A DNA stretch of 64,000 nucleotides from the NCBI GenBank assembly GCA_035235625.1, contig CP141143.1, positions 17,157,092 to 17,221,091 on the forward strand, read 5' to 3'. Positions 51,603 through 64,000 of this stretch are shown one piece after another (the stretch's first letter is position 1; every line of letters begins with the position of its first letter). A program made the translations under genes and the position numbers. The DNA comes from Saururus chinensis (lineage: Eukaryota; Streptophyta; Magnoliopsida; Piperales; Saururaceae). The notes beneath the pieces were generated by a model. The model saw nothing but the letters and a program-made list of their open reading frames with translations, did not search any database and was not told where the DNA came from.

Positions 51603-53690
51603 TGGGACGCCAGTGACCATATGTGTGATTTTATCTTCCTTCTTACTGTTCTTGAGAAGGCACTGTAATGCCAATTAGTTTATAATTCAATTCAATTGCT
51701 GAATTTTTTTTTCCTTTTTTATGTTAGTGAATCTCAAGCAGGTTCTTGCGCTTGCCTTTTTCTATTTTAAGCTTAAATTTAATTTTCACTAAGCTAACTA
51801 GCTAAGTAAACTAGTTCTTAGCTTAATCAAATAAAAGGCTCAGATTTATAATTTTCATATTATTGATGAACTTAGACATAAAAAAGAAAAAAACATTGAT
51901 GACACAGCCCAATTCGCCGTTAATTTGTGTATAGGGGAGAGAGGATACAATTGATGAGCAATTGTTACGTTTTCAGATTATTAATATGATTATACATATT
52001 CGAGGTGAATTTTCTTAGTATGAAATGCTCCTTTTTTACCATTATCAAATGATTTATTTATAAAATTTTTTATTTAATATTAATAGCTTCATTTGGCTCA
52101 ACTAAAATAAAAAGTACTTTAAAAAAATATTCTTTCCCTACCACATTAATAATTTTATTTAATTATGTAAAATAAATTTAAATAATTTTTTTGTAAAATA
52201 AAATCTAATTATTAATATGAGACAAATAAAATATTATTTATTGAGTTTTTTTATTATCTTAATTGTGATTTGCACAATTTAATATTTTTTTCTTTTAAAT
52301 AGAGCTCATATGAGATGGCAAGAGTATTTTGTAGAGCCATAACAACAACAACAAAATATTTTGTAGAGCTTTTGACCTTCATTATTTTTGGTTTTTGAGG
52401 CAAAGTTACCCGAATTAAGTTTATACAAAGATTCAACAAAATTGGCAATTTGTCATTTAGAATTAATAGGTCACAAGCTTTATTTAGGGATATTATTTTA
52501 TTAATTCACATACAAAAATATAATATTTACTTCAAAAAACTTAATATAATTATAATATAATATTTTTTATATCCTATATTAATAATTTTATTTAGTTTTT
52601 TTAAAAATAATTTTAATTTATTCTAAAATATTAAATAAATATATTAATGTAAGACATAGGGAATTTGATATTTCAAATTTAGTCTTTACTCAAGATGAAT
52701 AAAATATAAAACCCTCTATAATTGCCTTGACCTTTATTGCATATTGATCCTAGCTTTGACGCAAATACTTACTACTCCTCCCGTCCTATGGTATAATTTA
52801 ATTACTCAAATAATATAGTCAAGCTAGTAAGGAGATTTATCAAAATTAAATATTTTTTATTTTAAATTAATTAAAATTTGTCTATCTAATATTAATAATT
52901 AAAATTTAAAAATTAATAATTTTTATTAAATGATAAAATACACATAAGGAAAAATAAGTTTATGAAATTTTTTTTAAATATTTAATTATTAAATAAAATA
53001 AGATAAAATTATTAATAAAAAAAAAATAATTTTGTCAAATATAACTATTAATGTGGGACGGAGGGAATGTATAATATATCATACTTAAAAACCTGCTCAA
53101 GTTTATAATTTTAATAAATAAATAATATAAATACGAGATATAGAAGTATCAACATGTTTTAAAGAGTTGCATTAAAAATTTAATGTATGATAATAAGGGG
53201 AAACTTTCAAAAATGCCCTGGCTCAAGCGTGATTGCACGCATCGAGGCATTTATATCACATCGATCACATTATTTTAGGTATAAAATGCACTCGAGTAAT
53301 GTCAGATATAAATCCAATGACTCATAACTCCATGCGCACGCAGTCTGTGTAAGCCATGGCATACTTAGACATAAATCATAATAAATTACAACATAATTAC
53401 AAACATAAACCCTTCAAAATTAATTTCCATAAGAAAAATGATTAATAATTTTTGACAAGCGATAAATTATTAATCATAGAGAACACAAACAATCAAAACC
53501 TTTTTTTATTTATATTATTTTTTATTAAGCCAGACAATCAAAATTCAAAACCTGAGTTTCATGTTGGGCCGGACTGTAGATAGCAACTTGGGCTTTAGAA
53601 AAGGAAGACAAATTTTCGTCTGATGGTTCGTGGACACTTGCAGCGTTTCCGAAGGCGGAGAAACGCAGTGGTGGTGGCGGCCAGAAGCTG
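51603..53690. other. AT-rich spacer with Stowaway-like elements
   Basis: No gene seen. Besides the element at 52775, ATTAATA-centred inverted sequences near 52.08-52.22 and 52.57-52.67 kb look like worn Stowaway copies. The last 100 bp before 53691 become GC-richer and are probably the LpxB leader. Confidence 0.4.
52775..53069. mobile_element. Stowaway-type MITE (about 295 bp)
   Basis: CTCCTCCCGTCCTATGG at the left and the inverse of GTGGGACGGAGGGAATG at the right form the ends, with TA on both sides. The interior is AT-rich and partly self-complementary. Confidence 0.65.
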
Positions 53691-56600
53691 ATGAAGATGG
53701 AGATCTTCAGAGTGGCAAGGGGAGTACACAGAGGAGGTTTAAAGGGGGTTGCGAGGCGACGCTTTTCGTTTGCCAGCAGGGTGATAGACCTTGCGGCCAA
53801 AGAAGGGGAGCTCAGAGTTTTCATGGTTGCCGGAGAGGTATCTGGTGATAGCTTAGCTTCTCGTCTGATGGCCTCTCTCAAACAGATTTCTCCGTTTCCA
53901 GTTCGGTTTTCCGGTGTTGGAGGGTAGGTTCAGTCCCCCTTTTGGACAAGTTATTTTCTTTATCCGTGAGCTGTTTGCATACTTCTGGTCTCTACTGCTC
54001 AATACTTGTGGATGTTGGTCGTTTTCTGCTTCTGTTTACTGACTTCTTTTCCCTTCCTGATCAGAGATTTGATGTACAAGGAAGGACTTAAGTCCATATT
54101 CCCAATGGAGGAAATAGCTGTGATGGGCATCTGGGAATTGTTGCCCCATCTGTACAAGATGAGGGTGGGCACTGATCATTGAGTCAAATATGTGCCTTCA
54201 TATAGGTATTGTTCTTAATTTTGTCGCTGTACTCACAGGTAAAGTTGAAGGAAACGGCAGAGGCTGCAATGTCTTTCCGGCCTCATGTTGTGGTGACGGT
54301 TGATTCAAAAGGATTTTCTTTTCGTTTTCTTAAGTCATTGACAGGTGAGTCGGTGATATGCCCCCTGAGTCTTCTCATTCGCATCAGCTGATATACCTGA
54401 ATTCGTGGTGGTATTCAGCTCTCTCACTCTCTATCCCGCTACTGTCTAGCCAGGTACAATCGACAAGGTACGGGGAGCCCAGTCCGAGTCCACTATGTTG
54501 CACCATCTTTCTGGGCATGGAAAGGGGGTGAAGCTAGGCTGAAAGGGCTATGCGGGATAGTGGACCATCTGTTGTGTATTCTTCCATTCGAGGAGGAAGC
54601 TTGTCGCTTAAACGGACTGGAAGCAACATTTGTTGGTCACCCCATATTGGAGGATGCTTTGCTCATGAATCAGGCATAATCTTGTCTGTTACATTTTCTA
54701 TGAAGATGCTTGCTAAATTTAAATTCATTATCTTTCGGATAATCTGTTGAAAAATATTGTTGTTGCTTGATTTCCGAACTGCTGAAAATCAGTGGTTAAT
54801 TGTTGTGCTTTTGTGGGGATTAAATTTGGAAGTACCTTCTTTCATATTGTATCAAAATGGCCTCGGAAGCTAGGAATCACTGGGTTTTCAAGTCCAGAAC
54901 TCCATTTAACTTGGATTTTGTAGTTATTCACCACTAATTTTGTGAGCTTAGCAAACAAAAATATCTACCTAGGTCACTTAATGTCGCACTAGGTAGTTAT
55001 AATATCAATCCTTCTATTATTGCTGCACATATTCACACCATATTGATTGAGCTACCAGAGATGGGTGCCCATAAATATTGTCCTAAGTGATATCACATCT
55101 ACAGATGTTTAGAGTGGGTGACTCTTTTTATGTGAAATGTTATTGGATGCAAATCCGCAATGAAATTATCAAACTTAAAATGACTTCCATAGTGTATTTC
55201 TTTGCTTAAATTTGGATGTTCAGCCCAAATATCTATTTTTCTAACTTTCTAGGGAGGATATTCTGAAAGATGGGCGGTGCAAGGAGATGGTGATGACTTT
55301 CGAAATAAACATGGAATATCTTCTGGTAATTTGTAACACATATCGAACTGTCTTTTCTGACTATATGAGCAGGGCTATTGTGGTGCACTATGATTTTTTG
55401 TTTTTACAATAAGTGCACTTGATATTGTGAATCATATAATAGTTTTTCAGAAAAGAAGTGGTTGAAATATCTTTCACTTTTGTGCCATAACCGGGTAACA
55501 GTTAAGGAGCAATGTTATTAATTGAATATCACAAAAGTAGTGGACAATTAATATTTACGAAGTTCTAAGATTGAAAAGAAAAAAGAAGGGATAAGGAAAA
55601 AGAAACCATTTACTTCTGTCAATTATATTGCTTTGTGCATCATTTTTCTCAACATGGGTGTGTCTAAATACCATCGTACTTGTTCATCTTGGACAGGAGC
55701 TACCATCATTACGTTACTTCCTGGAAGCAGGTTACAAGAGGTCAAACAAATGCTTCCTGTTTTCTTTGAGACGATGCGGTTGTTGAGGCCTTTATTTCCT
55801 GAATTGGGAGTCATTATTCCTGTTGCACCTAATCGGGACGTGGAAAAGTTCATTGACAAAGCTATTCAAACTCAAGATATTCCAGCCACATTGATTTCTG
55901 GGATTTCGCAGAATGTAAAGTATGATGCATTCAGTGTAAGCCAACATATGCGAGAAGGGTTAAAATTTATATCATATGATCTGTTTCGATTCCGTGAAAA
56001 ACTTCCAACCTGCTGCTTTCCTTGAAGTACACTGTTTTAAAGTGTACACAGCATGACGAGGCTGTCTACCATAAATGCTGTGTAGCATGAAGGTCTTACC
56101 CTGTTGGCAGATAAAATTTTATTGAGTGATGGCCACCACATTGTCAGTTGAAAATATAATTTGCAAATGGTAACTACTACGGTGGCCTATTAAGTCCATC
56201 ACTGTGGGTTTGTCAACCCATTGCTAACCCATGGAAGGTCCCTTCCAGATGGCCAGCAGAGGATTTCAGTCATCTTGCACAATGGGTTACTTCAATGAAG
56301 GATCTCATGTCTCCTCATTTTTGAAATACAAAATGGATAATTTCCTTTTTGAAATTTAAAATAAAACTAGGGTCCAATCCTGATGGAGCAATGTTCTCAT
56401 GATACTGAGTCTGCCATCAGGATGCAAAGGAGCTGATCAGATGCAAGGTGCTATTTTTGTCATCGATCTCAAAAATTTCTGTTTAATCATGGGCATTTAA
56501 TCTCTGTGCAGGCAAGCCAAGCGGCTTTAAGTACATCAGGTTCAGCTATTATGGAACTGCAACTTGCTCGTGTGCCTTGTCTTGTTGCCTACCGAGCACA

Positions 56601-57091
56601 TTTTGTAACCGAATGGATCATCTTATACAAAACAAAGCTTCAGTATATTTCACTGCCCAATATTCTCTTGGACTCACCTGCTATACCAGAAGCTCTTTTT
56701 CATTCTTGCACACCTAATAATTTGGCATCAATCCTCAGGCAAGCCACTTTCCAAATTTCTGCTATTTAACTTTTTAGTAGAAAAACGAAGTACAACTAAT
56801 AAAAAATTTGCAAATTGTTTAAATTATTTTTCAATGCCCCCTGGTGCTTCGAAGTATTTTAGGCAATTTCTTGAATGTGTCTAGGGTGTTTGTTATTTCA
56901 GACAGGTAATTAGCGATGAGAAGGTCCGTGAAAAGCAGATTGCCGCAGCTGAAAAGATCTTCAAAATGCTCACTCCATTTGAAACAAGTATCTCTAAGTT
57001 GGCTTCTCGAGAATTGGGGTCATCATTTAATACTAAATTCCCTAGCATGGTTGGTGCCTGTACTGTATTATTCTCAGCCAAAAAACTATAG
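53691..57091 (+). CDS. LpxB: Lipid-A-disaccharide synthase, mitochondrial type
   Basis: LpxB joins UDP-diacylglucosamine and lipid X into lipid A disaccharide; plants keep this pathway in mitochondria. Eight exons join in phase: 53691-53923, 54065-54164, 54239-54344, 54450-54673, 55253-55325, 55697-55935, 56512-56738 and 56902-57091, giving 463 residues. The Arg-rich, acid-free start (MKMEIFRVARGVHRGGLKGV) is a good mitochondrial presequence. Family motifs are FMVAGEVSGDSLASRL, FSGVGG, VTVDSKGFSFR, HYVAPSFWAWKGGEARLK, ATFVGHPILED, LLPGSRLQEV, the donor-site STSGSAIMELQLARVPCLVA and YISLPNILLDSP. Introns 4 (54674-55252) and 7 (56739-56901) must use GC donors (CAG|GCATAA and CAG|GCAAGC) to keep phase and conserved sequence. 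Its 3' end faces that of FTSHI3, 187 bp away between stops. Confidence 0.92.
54674..55252 (+). other. GC-AG intron 4 of the LpxB gene
   Basis: The exon ends AATCAG at 54673 before GCATAA, and the next exon begins GGAGGATATTCT after TTTCTAG. Phase 0 on both sides fits the conserved region before DDFRNKHGISSG. Reading on gives TAA at once, and no GT donor in phase is present. Confidence 0.65.
56739..56901 (+). other. GC-AG intron 7 of the LpxB gene
   Basis: The donor is CTCAG|GCAAGC, close to the standard GC-donor consensus AG|GCAAGT, and the acceptor is TTTCAG|ACAGG. Joining gives SILRQVISDEK in phase. Confidence 0.75.
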
Positions 57092-57278
57092 CAGTTGTAT
57101 GTAATTGCTCTTGATCTTATAGAAACTGATGTCTGCAATTAGAACTGTTCTTATGTGGGTATTTTCTCGTGAAGCGTACCCCAAAGATTGATAATGCAGA
57201 ACTGAAAAAAAATCAACATATAACACATCAATACAGAACAAAAGGAAAAAAAATCTTCTTTATTCTCCAGAAACTTTA

Positions 57279-60200
57279 TTAGCTTAACGTTTGATAGCCC
57301 ATTGGATCCTGGAAACCACCATCTCTTGCGTCATTATTACTAATTGTGGAGGGTATCCATGAAAATAATCTACCGATCTCTTTCCTGATTATTCCGGAAC
57401 TCCTTTGGATCCCCGTTATCCCAAATTTTGCCCTTTCAACCGCTGTCATGATATCTTCCCGGCTTACAGTTTCACCACCTGCTATGCAAACTTCATGTTA
57501 ATAATCTCTTAATTCCAAGTATATGCATAACGCATGGTAATAATCATATATTTTATAAAAGCATCTTCAAGACAGCAAGTTCCAGATTCATCATGAAAAA
57601 AACACCACGAAATGAAAAAAATATATCTGATTCTGCAGAACATGTACAAAAGGTACAAGTCTTTAATAGACTTTAGAGCACTAAGAACCACATAGTCGCC
57701 ATCATCATCTACCTTGTCCCAGCTAATTGAGGTCAGTGACAAGTATTCTATACCGTATTTGACTCTTAACAACTTGTGTAAAGAAAATTGGTGGGAGTTT
57801 TTACGCCAGATGCCTTTCACGACGCAACCCTCAAAGAGGGGACAATGAGAAGGAAGATCAGCATCATCATCTCTTCATCATATGCCTTTCCAATTATGTA
57901 AATTAACTACGCATGAGATGATGGTTTCACACGCAACACTGATATTACCAGCTTCCATCACAAAACTGGTAACAAGTAAAACCAGTCCACTTTGACGTGG
58001 AAGCTTGACACAATTCATTCTGCATGGTACAATTTTTTATTATCAATAATGACCTTACGAAGATGAGCTTTAAACTAACCTCTGCGAGCAGCAAGCAGGG
58101 CAGCTTCATTAACAATATTTGCTAGGTCTGCACCTACATACCCAGGGGTAAGGGATGCTACCAAGTCACAGATAAATTGTGGATTCTCTTCCAATGGAAT
58201 ATTCCTTAAATGCAAGGCCAAGATCTTTCTTCGTCCCTCTAGATCTGGTTCTCCAACATACACCTTCCTTGAAAACCTACCAGGTCTACAAAGAGCTGGA
58301 TCCAACGCTTCAGGTCTATTAGTGGCCGCAATGACAACTACCTTCATATCTGATTCAAATCCATCCATCTCTGTCAACAACTGAAAAGACAATGACTTAA
58401 TCAGGTTTGTGAAATGGAATTATTCCAAATACTAAATAACGACTTAAAAAAGGTCATGCAAGTGGCTTTCTAGTATCATCTGAGGGTTTATTCATTTTAA
58501 TACATTTTATCCATTACTGACGGGATGTTCACAGTTTCCAGAACTATTGAAGAAGTTAATCATGTCCAAGTAACTTGAACGCTTTATCTCTAGACTCATG
58601 ATAAATAAATTTATAAAAAACAAAAAACAGTATTGTATAATGTTCCCACTTTCATCAAGAAAGATTTTCGTAAATGCTTTGCACGAGGAGGAATCCATTT
58701 AATGACCTTATCAAGATAAATTAACATTTCGAAAGTACAAAGCTTACTTGGTTGAGCGTTTGGTCTCGTTCATCATTAAAACTTCGGCCCCTTTTTCCTC
58801 CAACAGCATCAAGCTCATCAATAAAAATAATTGATGGAGAATATTTTCTTGCTACATTGAAAAGGTCTCTTATTCTTGACGCCCCTCTTCCAACAAACAA
58901 CTCTACAAATTCACTAGCAGAAACTGTGAAAAAAGGCACTCCTGCCTCTCCAGCCACTGCTCGTGCTAATAACGTTTTCCCTGTTCCTGGAGGACCCACC
59001 AACAGCACACCTCTGGGTAATTTTGCTCCCAGTTTATTGTAGTCTATTGATCCTTGTAAGCATGAAACAATCTACACAAAGCAACAAGTTAATTTTGGAT
59101 TAAACATGTAACAATGGTTACTAGCTTAATAGTACCAATCTAGTCCTCATGACACTGTCCAAACATGTTCTGAAACCATTTTCGCAATTTAATTGTTGAG
59201 TTGCATTTGCCTTCTTTCTGAACCACCATAAAAAAAACCCAGAAAAGGGTAAAATTTCTACCTGCACTAGGTCCTTCCCATAGAGATATGATGTTCCCAG
59301 CCACTTGACTATTCTCTTAGTTGAACCATAAACTCACCTGGTTAACTGCTATAATATAAACGGCTAAATGCAAAACTATATACTAATCCAAAAATTATAA
59401 ACTCTTTAGTGATGCTTCAGTCAATTTTGTTAAGATGCATCAACCTAAAATTTTTGGCTAGCTGAAACCATTTAATTTGAACAAGTTTTGGAGAGTTCGA
59501 AGGTTAATATTAGGATAACTATTTTTTACAACCCTAATTTCCTCAACTCAACTGATTAGCCCACCTAAAAGAAAATTCCTTCCTCTTTCTAACCCACTCA
59601 GTAACCCCTCTCTCCACCACCTCTGCCCCCGGAGAGGAGGATGAGGAGGAGAGGAGGAGGGTGGTGGAGAGAGGTGGTTAGGGTGTGGATTAGAGGGAGT
59701 AACGAATTTCAGAAAAATGGGCTAATGGGCTGAGGTGAGGAAATAAGGGGTGGGGAAAGAGCTATCCTACATATGATTCCGATACAGCGTTTTCTTATTT
59801 TAGTTTTTTTAATTATGTTTCCGTTCATACATCAGAGTCCATTCAACATAAGTATCCATAAAAAATTATTAAGGTCATATATGACAATAAGGGAGAAAAT
59901 AATCTGGTAAAGCAACATAAAGTTATGTCAAAATATACAGATTTGTGGTAGAGAAATGATTGCCCGGGATAAATATATGCTTCTGTCATAAGGCATGCCA
60001 ATTCCTCATCGGCCCTCTTTGTGTAGAACATGTATAGGCAACAATCAATACTCATACTAAGTATTATAAAAATGGTCGTCACAAATCACTAATTTGGTAC
60101 GAGGATTAAGTGACATGAAAATTTAGAGTAAAAGAAGGTCGGAAAAATACAGATTTAGAAGAACTTGCCTCCATAAGCTCTGCTTTTGCAGCGCCAACTC

Positions 60201-61248
60201 CTTCAACATCATCAAAACCGATTGTTTGATTATTAGGACGCCGTTTCTTTGCAGGGCTATTGGCAGCAGAAAATTGCCGGTAAAGTAACCACATTAAGGG
60301 TGCCAAAGGAATCCATAATGATATAACTGTAATCATAATACTTCTTAAAGACATCAATGCCGACTGAGGAGCTGAGCTATATGTTGTTCCTTGCTGTCGC
60401 ATCAAATTAAGAAGAAAGTTCTCATCATGATCGATCTTTCTAGTAGAGAACTGCCACTCTGGCTTAGTAACTTTGGCCTTCAATGCTTTTCCTTTCAAAA
60501 TGTTACCCTTTACGAAACTAGTTTTTTTGCCCTTGGTTATCATCAATGCATCTGATGAATTGTCCAATGGAACATCATTCAGGTTAGAGGCATTTTCCAA
60601 GGAACTTTCAGATGTCTGAGAGGTTTTATTATAAAATATCCGACGGGAACCCTCTTCAAAAAGAACTTTTGTCACTTGCCCACTTTCGAGAGTCATTATT
60701 AACTCTGAATACGGAACAACCTTTGGGGACGCCATCGCCGTAAGCTTCAAAACCAAATAGCAAAGACCCAATCCAATTGAAATGAGAGTTGAAATAGTTA
60801 CTCTTCTCCAATTTTTTAACAATGAATCACCGACACTTTTCAGTGTCTCACTAAATGGAGTATTTCTCAGCTTCATTGATATTCTTCTCAATTTAACCCA
60901 CAACAAACGAAGTCTCGGACGCAACCTTAATGAGTATCTTCTTCTAACCCGGTGATTCTCAACATATTTCACATTTCTTTGATCTCTAGCTTTGAGCAGC
61001 AACTTCATACTTACACAATACAGTGAACCATACCGAGATAAACAACGGCAAGCACTGCTTGAAGAAGTCAAGGAATGAGTACAAGAGTGAGACACGGAAG
61101 CACGAAGAGACTTATATCTATCCAAAGACTGGATTTTTCTCACTTGGAAAACTAATCTGTTTCCATGGCAGAGAAGCACTGTATGCCCAAAGCACAAAAC
61201 TTGCGGACCCATTACACTGAAATTTGACAACATAGAAACTGAAGCCAT
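57279..61248 (-). CDS. FTSHI3: Inactive FtsH-like AAA protein of plastids (FTSHI3)
   Basis: FTSHI proteins are plastid envelope/thylakoid FtsH relatives without protease activity that support plastid development. Four exons join in phase: 61248-60169, 59071-58748, 58380-58080 and 57478-57279, giving 634 residues. The basic N-terminus should act as plastid transit sequence. Two hydrophobic segments lie before the AAA core ([19 protein letters not shown] and [19 protein letters not shown]). The AAA domain has Walker A GPPGTGKT (386-393), Walker B IIFIDELD (441-448) and the second region of homology [20 protein letters not shown]. The chain ends about 65 residues after the AAA lid with GYQTLS. 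The M41 peptidase domain and its HEXXH are absent, which, with that ending, points to FTSHI3 rather than another FtsH. Intron 1 uses a GC donor. Confidence 0.92.
59072..60168 (-). other. GC-AG intron 1 of FTSHI3
   Basis: On the minus strand the exon ends ATGGAG before GCAAGTTC, a perfect AG|GCAAGT GC-donor, and the next exon begins ATTGTTTCATGC after TGTGTAG. The GT three bases downstream would shift the frame. The intron also carries a hairpin MITE. Confidence 0.8.
59512..59768. mobile_element. Hairpin (foldback) MITE in FTSHI3 intron 1
   Basis: The two halves are inverted copies over about 100 bp: AGGATAACTA...CCCTAATTTCCTCAACTCA at the left matches the inverse of TGAGGTGAGGAAATAAGGG...TAGCTATCCT at the right. 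The arms meet near 59630 around CCACCACCTC/GGTGGTGG. Mismatches are scattered. No clear target duplication, so the superfamily is open. Confidence 0.7.
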
Positions 61249-62114
61249 CGTCGCATACTAGCCTTTTATTCTTATAGACGAGCGTTGAAAAGAAAGAACC
61301 ATGTAAGGAATGCCCTCTAACTTATGAAAAATCGCTTTGCAAGGAAAGAACAGCTGAGAAGAGGATAAAATGAAATACCTGATTCGAACCGATCACAGTG
61401 GGATTTCCCTATTATTATTATAAAAAGGAGACTTCTTTCATGGTGGTCCAATTGAATGTCCTCTCAACTCCTTCAAGAAGCCGCCCTTATCCTCAAGCTG
61501 TTCAAAGCTCGAGACTTTGAGCTCTGCTTCTTTCTTCGTCGCTCTCGCTAGGAAGCATGAAATGTGAACAGCAACCGAGAGCCTGAGAAGCGTGTGAGCA
61601 GAAAGAAGGCCTCCCACCACGACCGCTTGCGTTGCGTGTCACTTCTAAGTGGGTCTAGATTATGATCCGGTCCGGATTGGATGTCCGACTGGTGGATCTT
61701 GTCGTGTCAGCCGGTTGAGGCCCCGGGAAGAATTTTTGGCAAGGCAGGGGTGACTTTTAAGATGAATTTGGCAAAACGGCGGTCGGATAAAACGGATTAT
61801 ATAAAATATTTTTTATTTTTAAGTAATACACAAGATAACTTAATGTATATATAAACTTTTATACTATTTAAAATATCTCTCTCATTTTATTCTTTTAATT
61901 TTATTAAATTATAATTTTTTTTATTTTCAGCAACTTTACCTTTGACTTTATCACATATCCCACTAACTTCACCACTTTTACTATAATAATTACTATCAAC
62001 TTTGTTGTCTTTACTATCGATTCTGCCTCGTCTTATGTGGTCTTTATCTCTTTTTCCACGGTCACTTTCTCCTCCTCTCTTTCTCTGCCACCTCCTCTTC
62101 CCCCTATCTAGGAT

Positions 62115-62430
62115 ACTACTTGGGTCAGTACATGGTAAAACCCAACCTGACTCTAATAAATTGGGTTTGAGTTTTCAAATTCAACCCGAATTGATTTTTG
62201 GATTAAGTTTTAGGTAATCTAACTCAACCGACCCTAATAAGGGTATAATTATAAATTCTTTATATTTTTCTTTATATTTTAATAAAATTTGACCCAACTT
62301 GACCCTAATGGGTTAGGTTTGGGTTTCAGAATTCAACCCAAATAACTATTCAGGTCGGATTCAGGTTTACCATTCTTAAATAGTATCAGGTTTGTGTTTG
62401 GCAAAACCCAACTTGGTGGCATCCCTACTC
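62115..62430. repeat. Dispersed GGGTT/AACCC repeat, copy 2
   Basis: GACCCTAATGGGTTAGG, ATTCAACCCAAATAACTATT and CAGGTCGGATTCAGG match, in order, the copy at 11.06 kb. Like that copy it contains two degenerate halves about 150 bp apart. Confidence 0.5.
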
Positions 62431-63196
62431 CCGTCCTCCTCTCCTCCTGTCTCTCTTCCTCCCCTCCTCTCCATCTTCCTCTTATTTTCCTTCTTGGTTG
62501 CCTCCTCTTCCTCCTTCCTGAAATCTAACAAGATCAATCGAAAACTATGACACTAGACTTTCAAACAAAATTAAAAGTCATAATCCCATCAATTTAAGTT
62601 AAAAAAAAGTCAATATAAATCGTGTACAAACTAAGTAACTTTTTGATTAATTCTCATAATTATAATATTTACATAACATGGCTTAACATGCAGTTACAAA
62701 AGTTTGCACAAATATACAAATGCAGAACATAAAAAAAATTAAAAAAATAAATTCAAAACAATACACCTCAAGATTCTACAAGCTATGATCGTTAAAATTA
62801 TTTCCTTGTTTGCACCTACAACATCTTGGGTGGGTGAGTATATTTATACTTAGTACATAAAATCAAATTCTACTAACATACTATAACATAACATATATTA
62901 ATAGATGCATACAATACTTTTTCAATAGCTCATATAATTAGTATTTGAAAGTTGACTTGAAATAAATCAAAATATCATTGCCAACTAACACATAATTTGA
63001 TGTAATTCATTTACAAAAAATCGGTTAAATTAGTCACTCACATAATTCAATAAATGATAAATCAAATAAACCATTCATTTACATAATTCAATAAATCATT
63101 CACAAAAGTGGGTAAATCATTTATTTACCGAATTCAATAAATTGAAGAAATCAATTATTCACAAAATACAGTAGATACTGAGGAAAATATACAAGC

Positions 63197-63270
63197 AAAA
63201 TTGAGGGATTCGAACCTCTCTTCTCAACCTATACAAACGAAGCGTCTTAACCAACCATGCTATCATTATT
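63197..63270 (-). repeat. tRNA-like SINE head with Pol III A and B boxes
   Basis: On the minus strand, an A-box-like TAGCATGGTTGG (63262-63251) is followed 34 nt later by a perfect B box GGTTCGAATCC (63216-63206). The spacing is that of a tRNA gene. The anticodon arm and acceptor stem do not pair properly, so this is better read as the head of a tRNA-derived SINE than as a working tRNA gene. Confidence 0.5.
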
Positions 63271-64000
63271 TTGTGGTATATTTGATATTAGACTATTACT
63301 AAATTATACATTATATGAAAAAAGTAATTTATTTTACTTAATAATATTATCATAAAACCCATAGTTGAACCATGGTCAAACCGGGTTGACCTGGCCCGGC
63401 AACCAATTTGGGTCAATGGCCGGGCCAGGTTTTAAAACACTACTTTAAATAAAGTAAGAATTAAGAGCTTTGACCAATATGCAAAGGAATTTGTTTATGC
63501 AGTAGAAACTATAAAAACTCAATCTCTATGCACATTCATGATCAATTAATTAACCAATCAAACCATAAACATGTAGAAGACACTTAGTATTTTACGTAGA
63601 AAACCTAAACTTGGGTAAAGAACCACATACAACCTAACAAGGCCCAAATCAATATACTAGTAAGCAAAACCTCTTACAAGACCAAAATAAACTACCAACC
63701 TCTATAGAGACTTTAACACAAATTTATTTCTCAACTAGAATAGTGATTTTTCTTTCTTCAATTTCATCCATACCAAGCCCTTTTATAATGTTTTAAATTG
63801 GTTAGGATAAAAGAATATAATGTAAGAAGGGACTTCATTCCAGAATTCTTAAACTGGGTAAGTTAAACTGCAAGCAATCAATAGTTTCAGTAAGCAATTG
63901 TCAACCATTGGCTCTGCCTAAACGAAATTACCAATTGATTGATCTTTTGAGCAAATGATCAATCAACTATTGCTTTGGTTTAAAATATGAAAAAATAGTT

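Larger units (their letters stand above)
61249..64000. other. Right-edge spacer
   Basis: 61.25-61.65 kb is the probable FTSHI3 leader/promoter. Beyond that no gene is seen: C/T-rich DNA at 62.0-62.1 and 62.42-62.52 kb, AT-rich DNA with short repeated AATTCAATAAATC motifs at 63.0-63.15 kb, a GACCC/GGGTC-rich scrap at 63.36-63.45 kb, and featureless AT-rich DNA to the edge. Confidence 0.4.

Noticed and set aside
63197..63270. Functional tRNA gene
   Set aside because: A and B boxes are good, but the acceptor and anticodon stems do not pair.

Overview
The window looks like nuclear DNA of a flowering plant. The genes have many introns and encode plastid-targeted enolase, an FHY3/FAR1-type factor, a plant cysteine oxidase, a plant LpxB and the plastid pseudo-protease FTSHI3. 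Between them lie AT-rich spacers with Stowaway-type MITEs, CACTA, MULE and LINE debris. Introns are short and genes lie about 5-8 kb apart, which suggests a fairly compact genome. A monocot is possible but I cannot prove it from this sequence.

Left part (1-14.6 kb): a damaged gene of the PHD1/AIPP2-like family (+), a short FRIGIDA-like scrap, a repeat-rich spacer, the complete seven-exon plastid enolase gene (+), and a small Cys/Ser-rich gene with an OCTOPUS-like N-terminal motif (-). Middle left (14.6-21.4 kb): a nest of transposons. A Stowaway MITE is split by an RT-less LINE, the LINE is split by a 5,040-bp CACTA element, and the CACTA is split by a 1,595-bp MULE. The MULE and CACTA are bounded by perfect target-site duplications.

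Middle (22-38 kb): an archaeal-type (ApgM) phosphoglycerate mutase (-), a MULE-like AT-rich block, a plant cysteine oxidase (-), and, divergent from it across a G-box-rich 1.1-kb gap, a FAR1-related gene (+). Right part (39-61 kb): a secreted six-cysteine peptide gene (+), a ten-exon NAD(P)-binding Rossmann protein (-), a Nudix-box scrap, a small unrecognised gene (+), mitochondrial-type lipid-A-disaccharide synthase (+), and FTSHI3 (-), the last two ending tail to tail. The final 2.7 kb is repeat-rich and has a tRNA-like SINE head.

Phosphoglycerate mutase and enolase, consecutive steps of lower glycolysis, lie 12 kb apart, separated by the transposon nest. Four of about 33 coding introns appear to use GC rather than GT donors. 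I saw no intact autonomous transposon and no clear new enzymatic system. The strongest unusual signals are the transposon nest, the modular CACTA interior, the GC-AG introns and the orphan secreted peptide. Exon coordinates are hand-derived; reading phase was checked across junctions except where stated. Several open frames begin at TTG or GTG rather than ATG, and I moved or rejected those starts.
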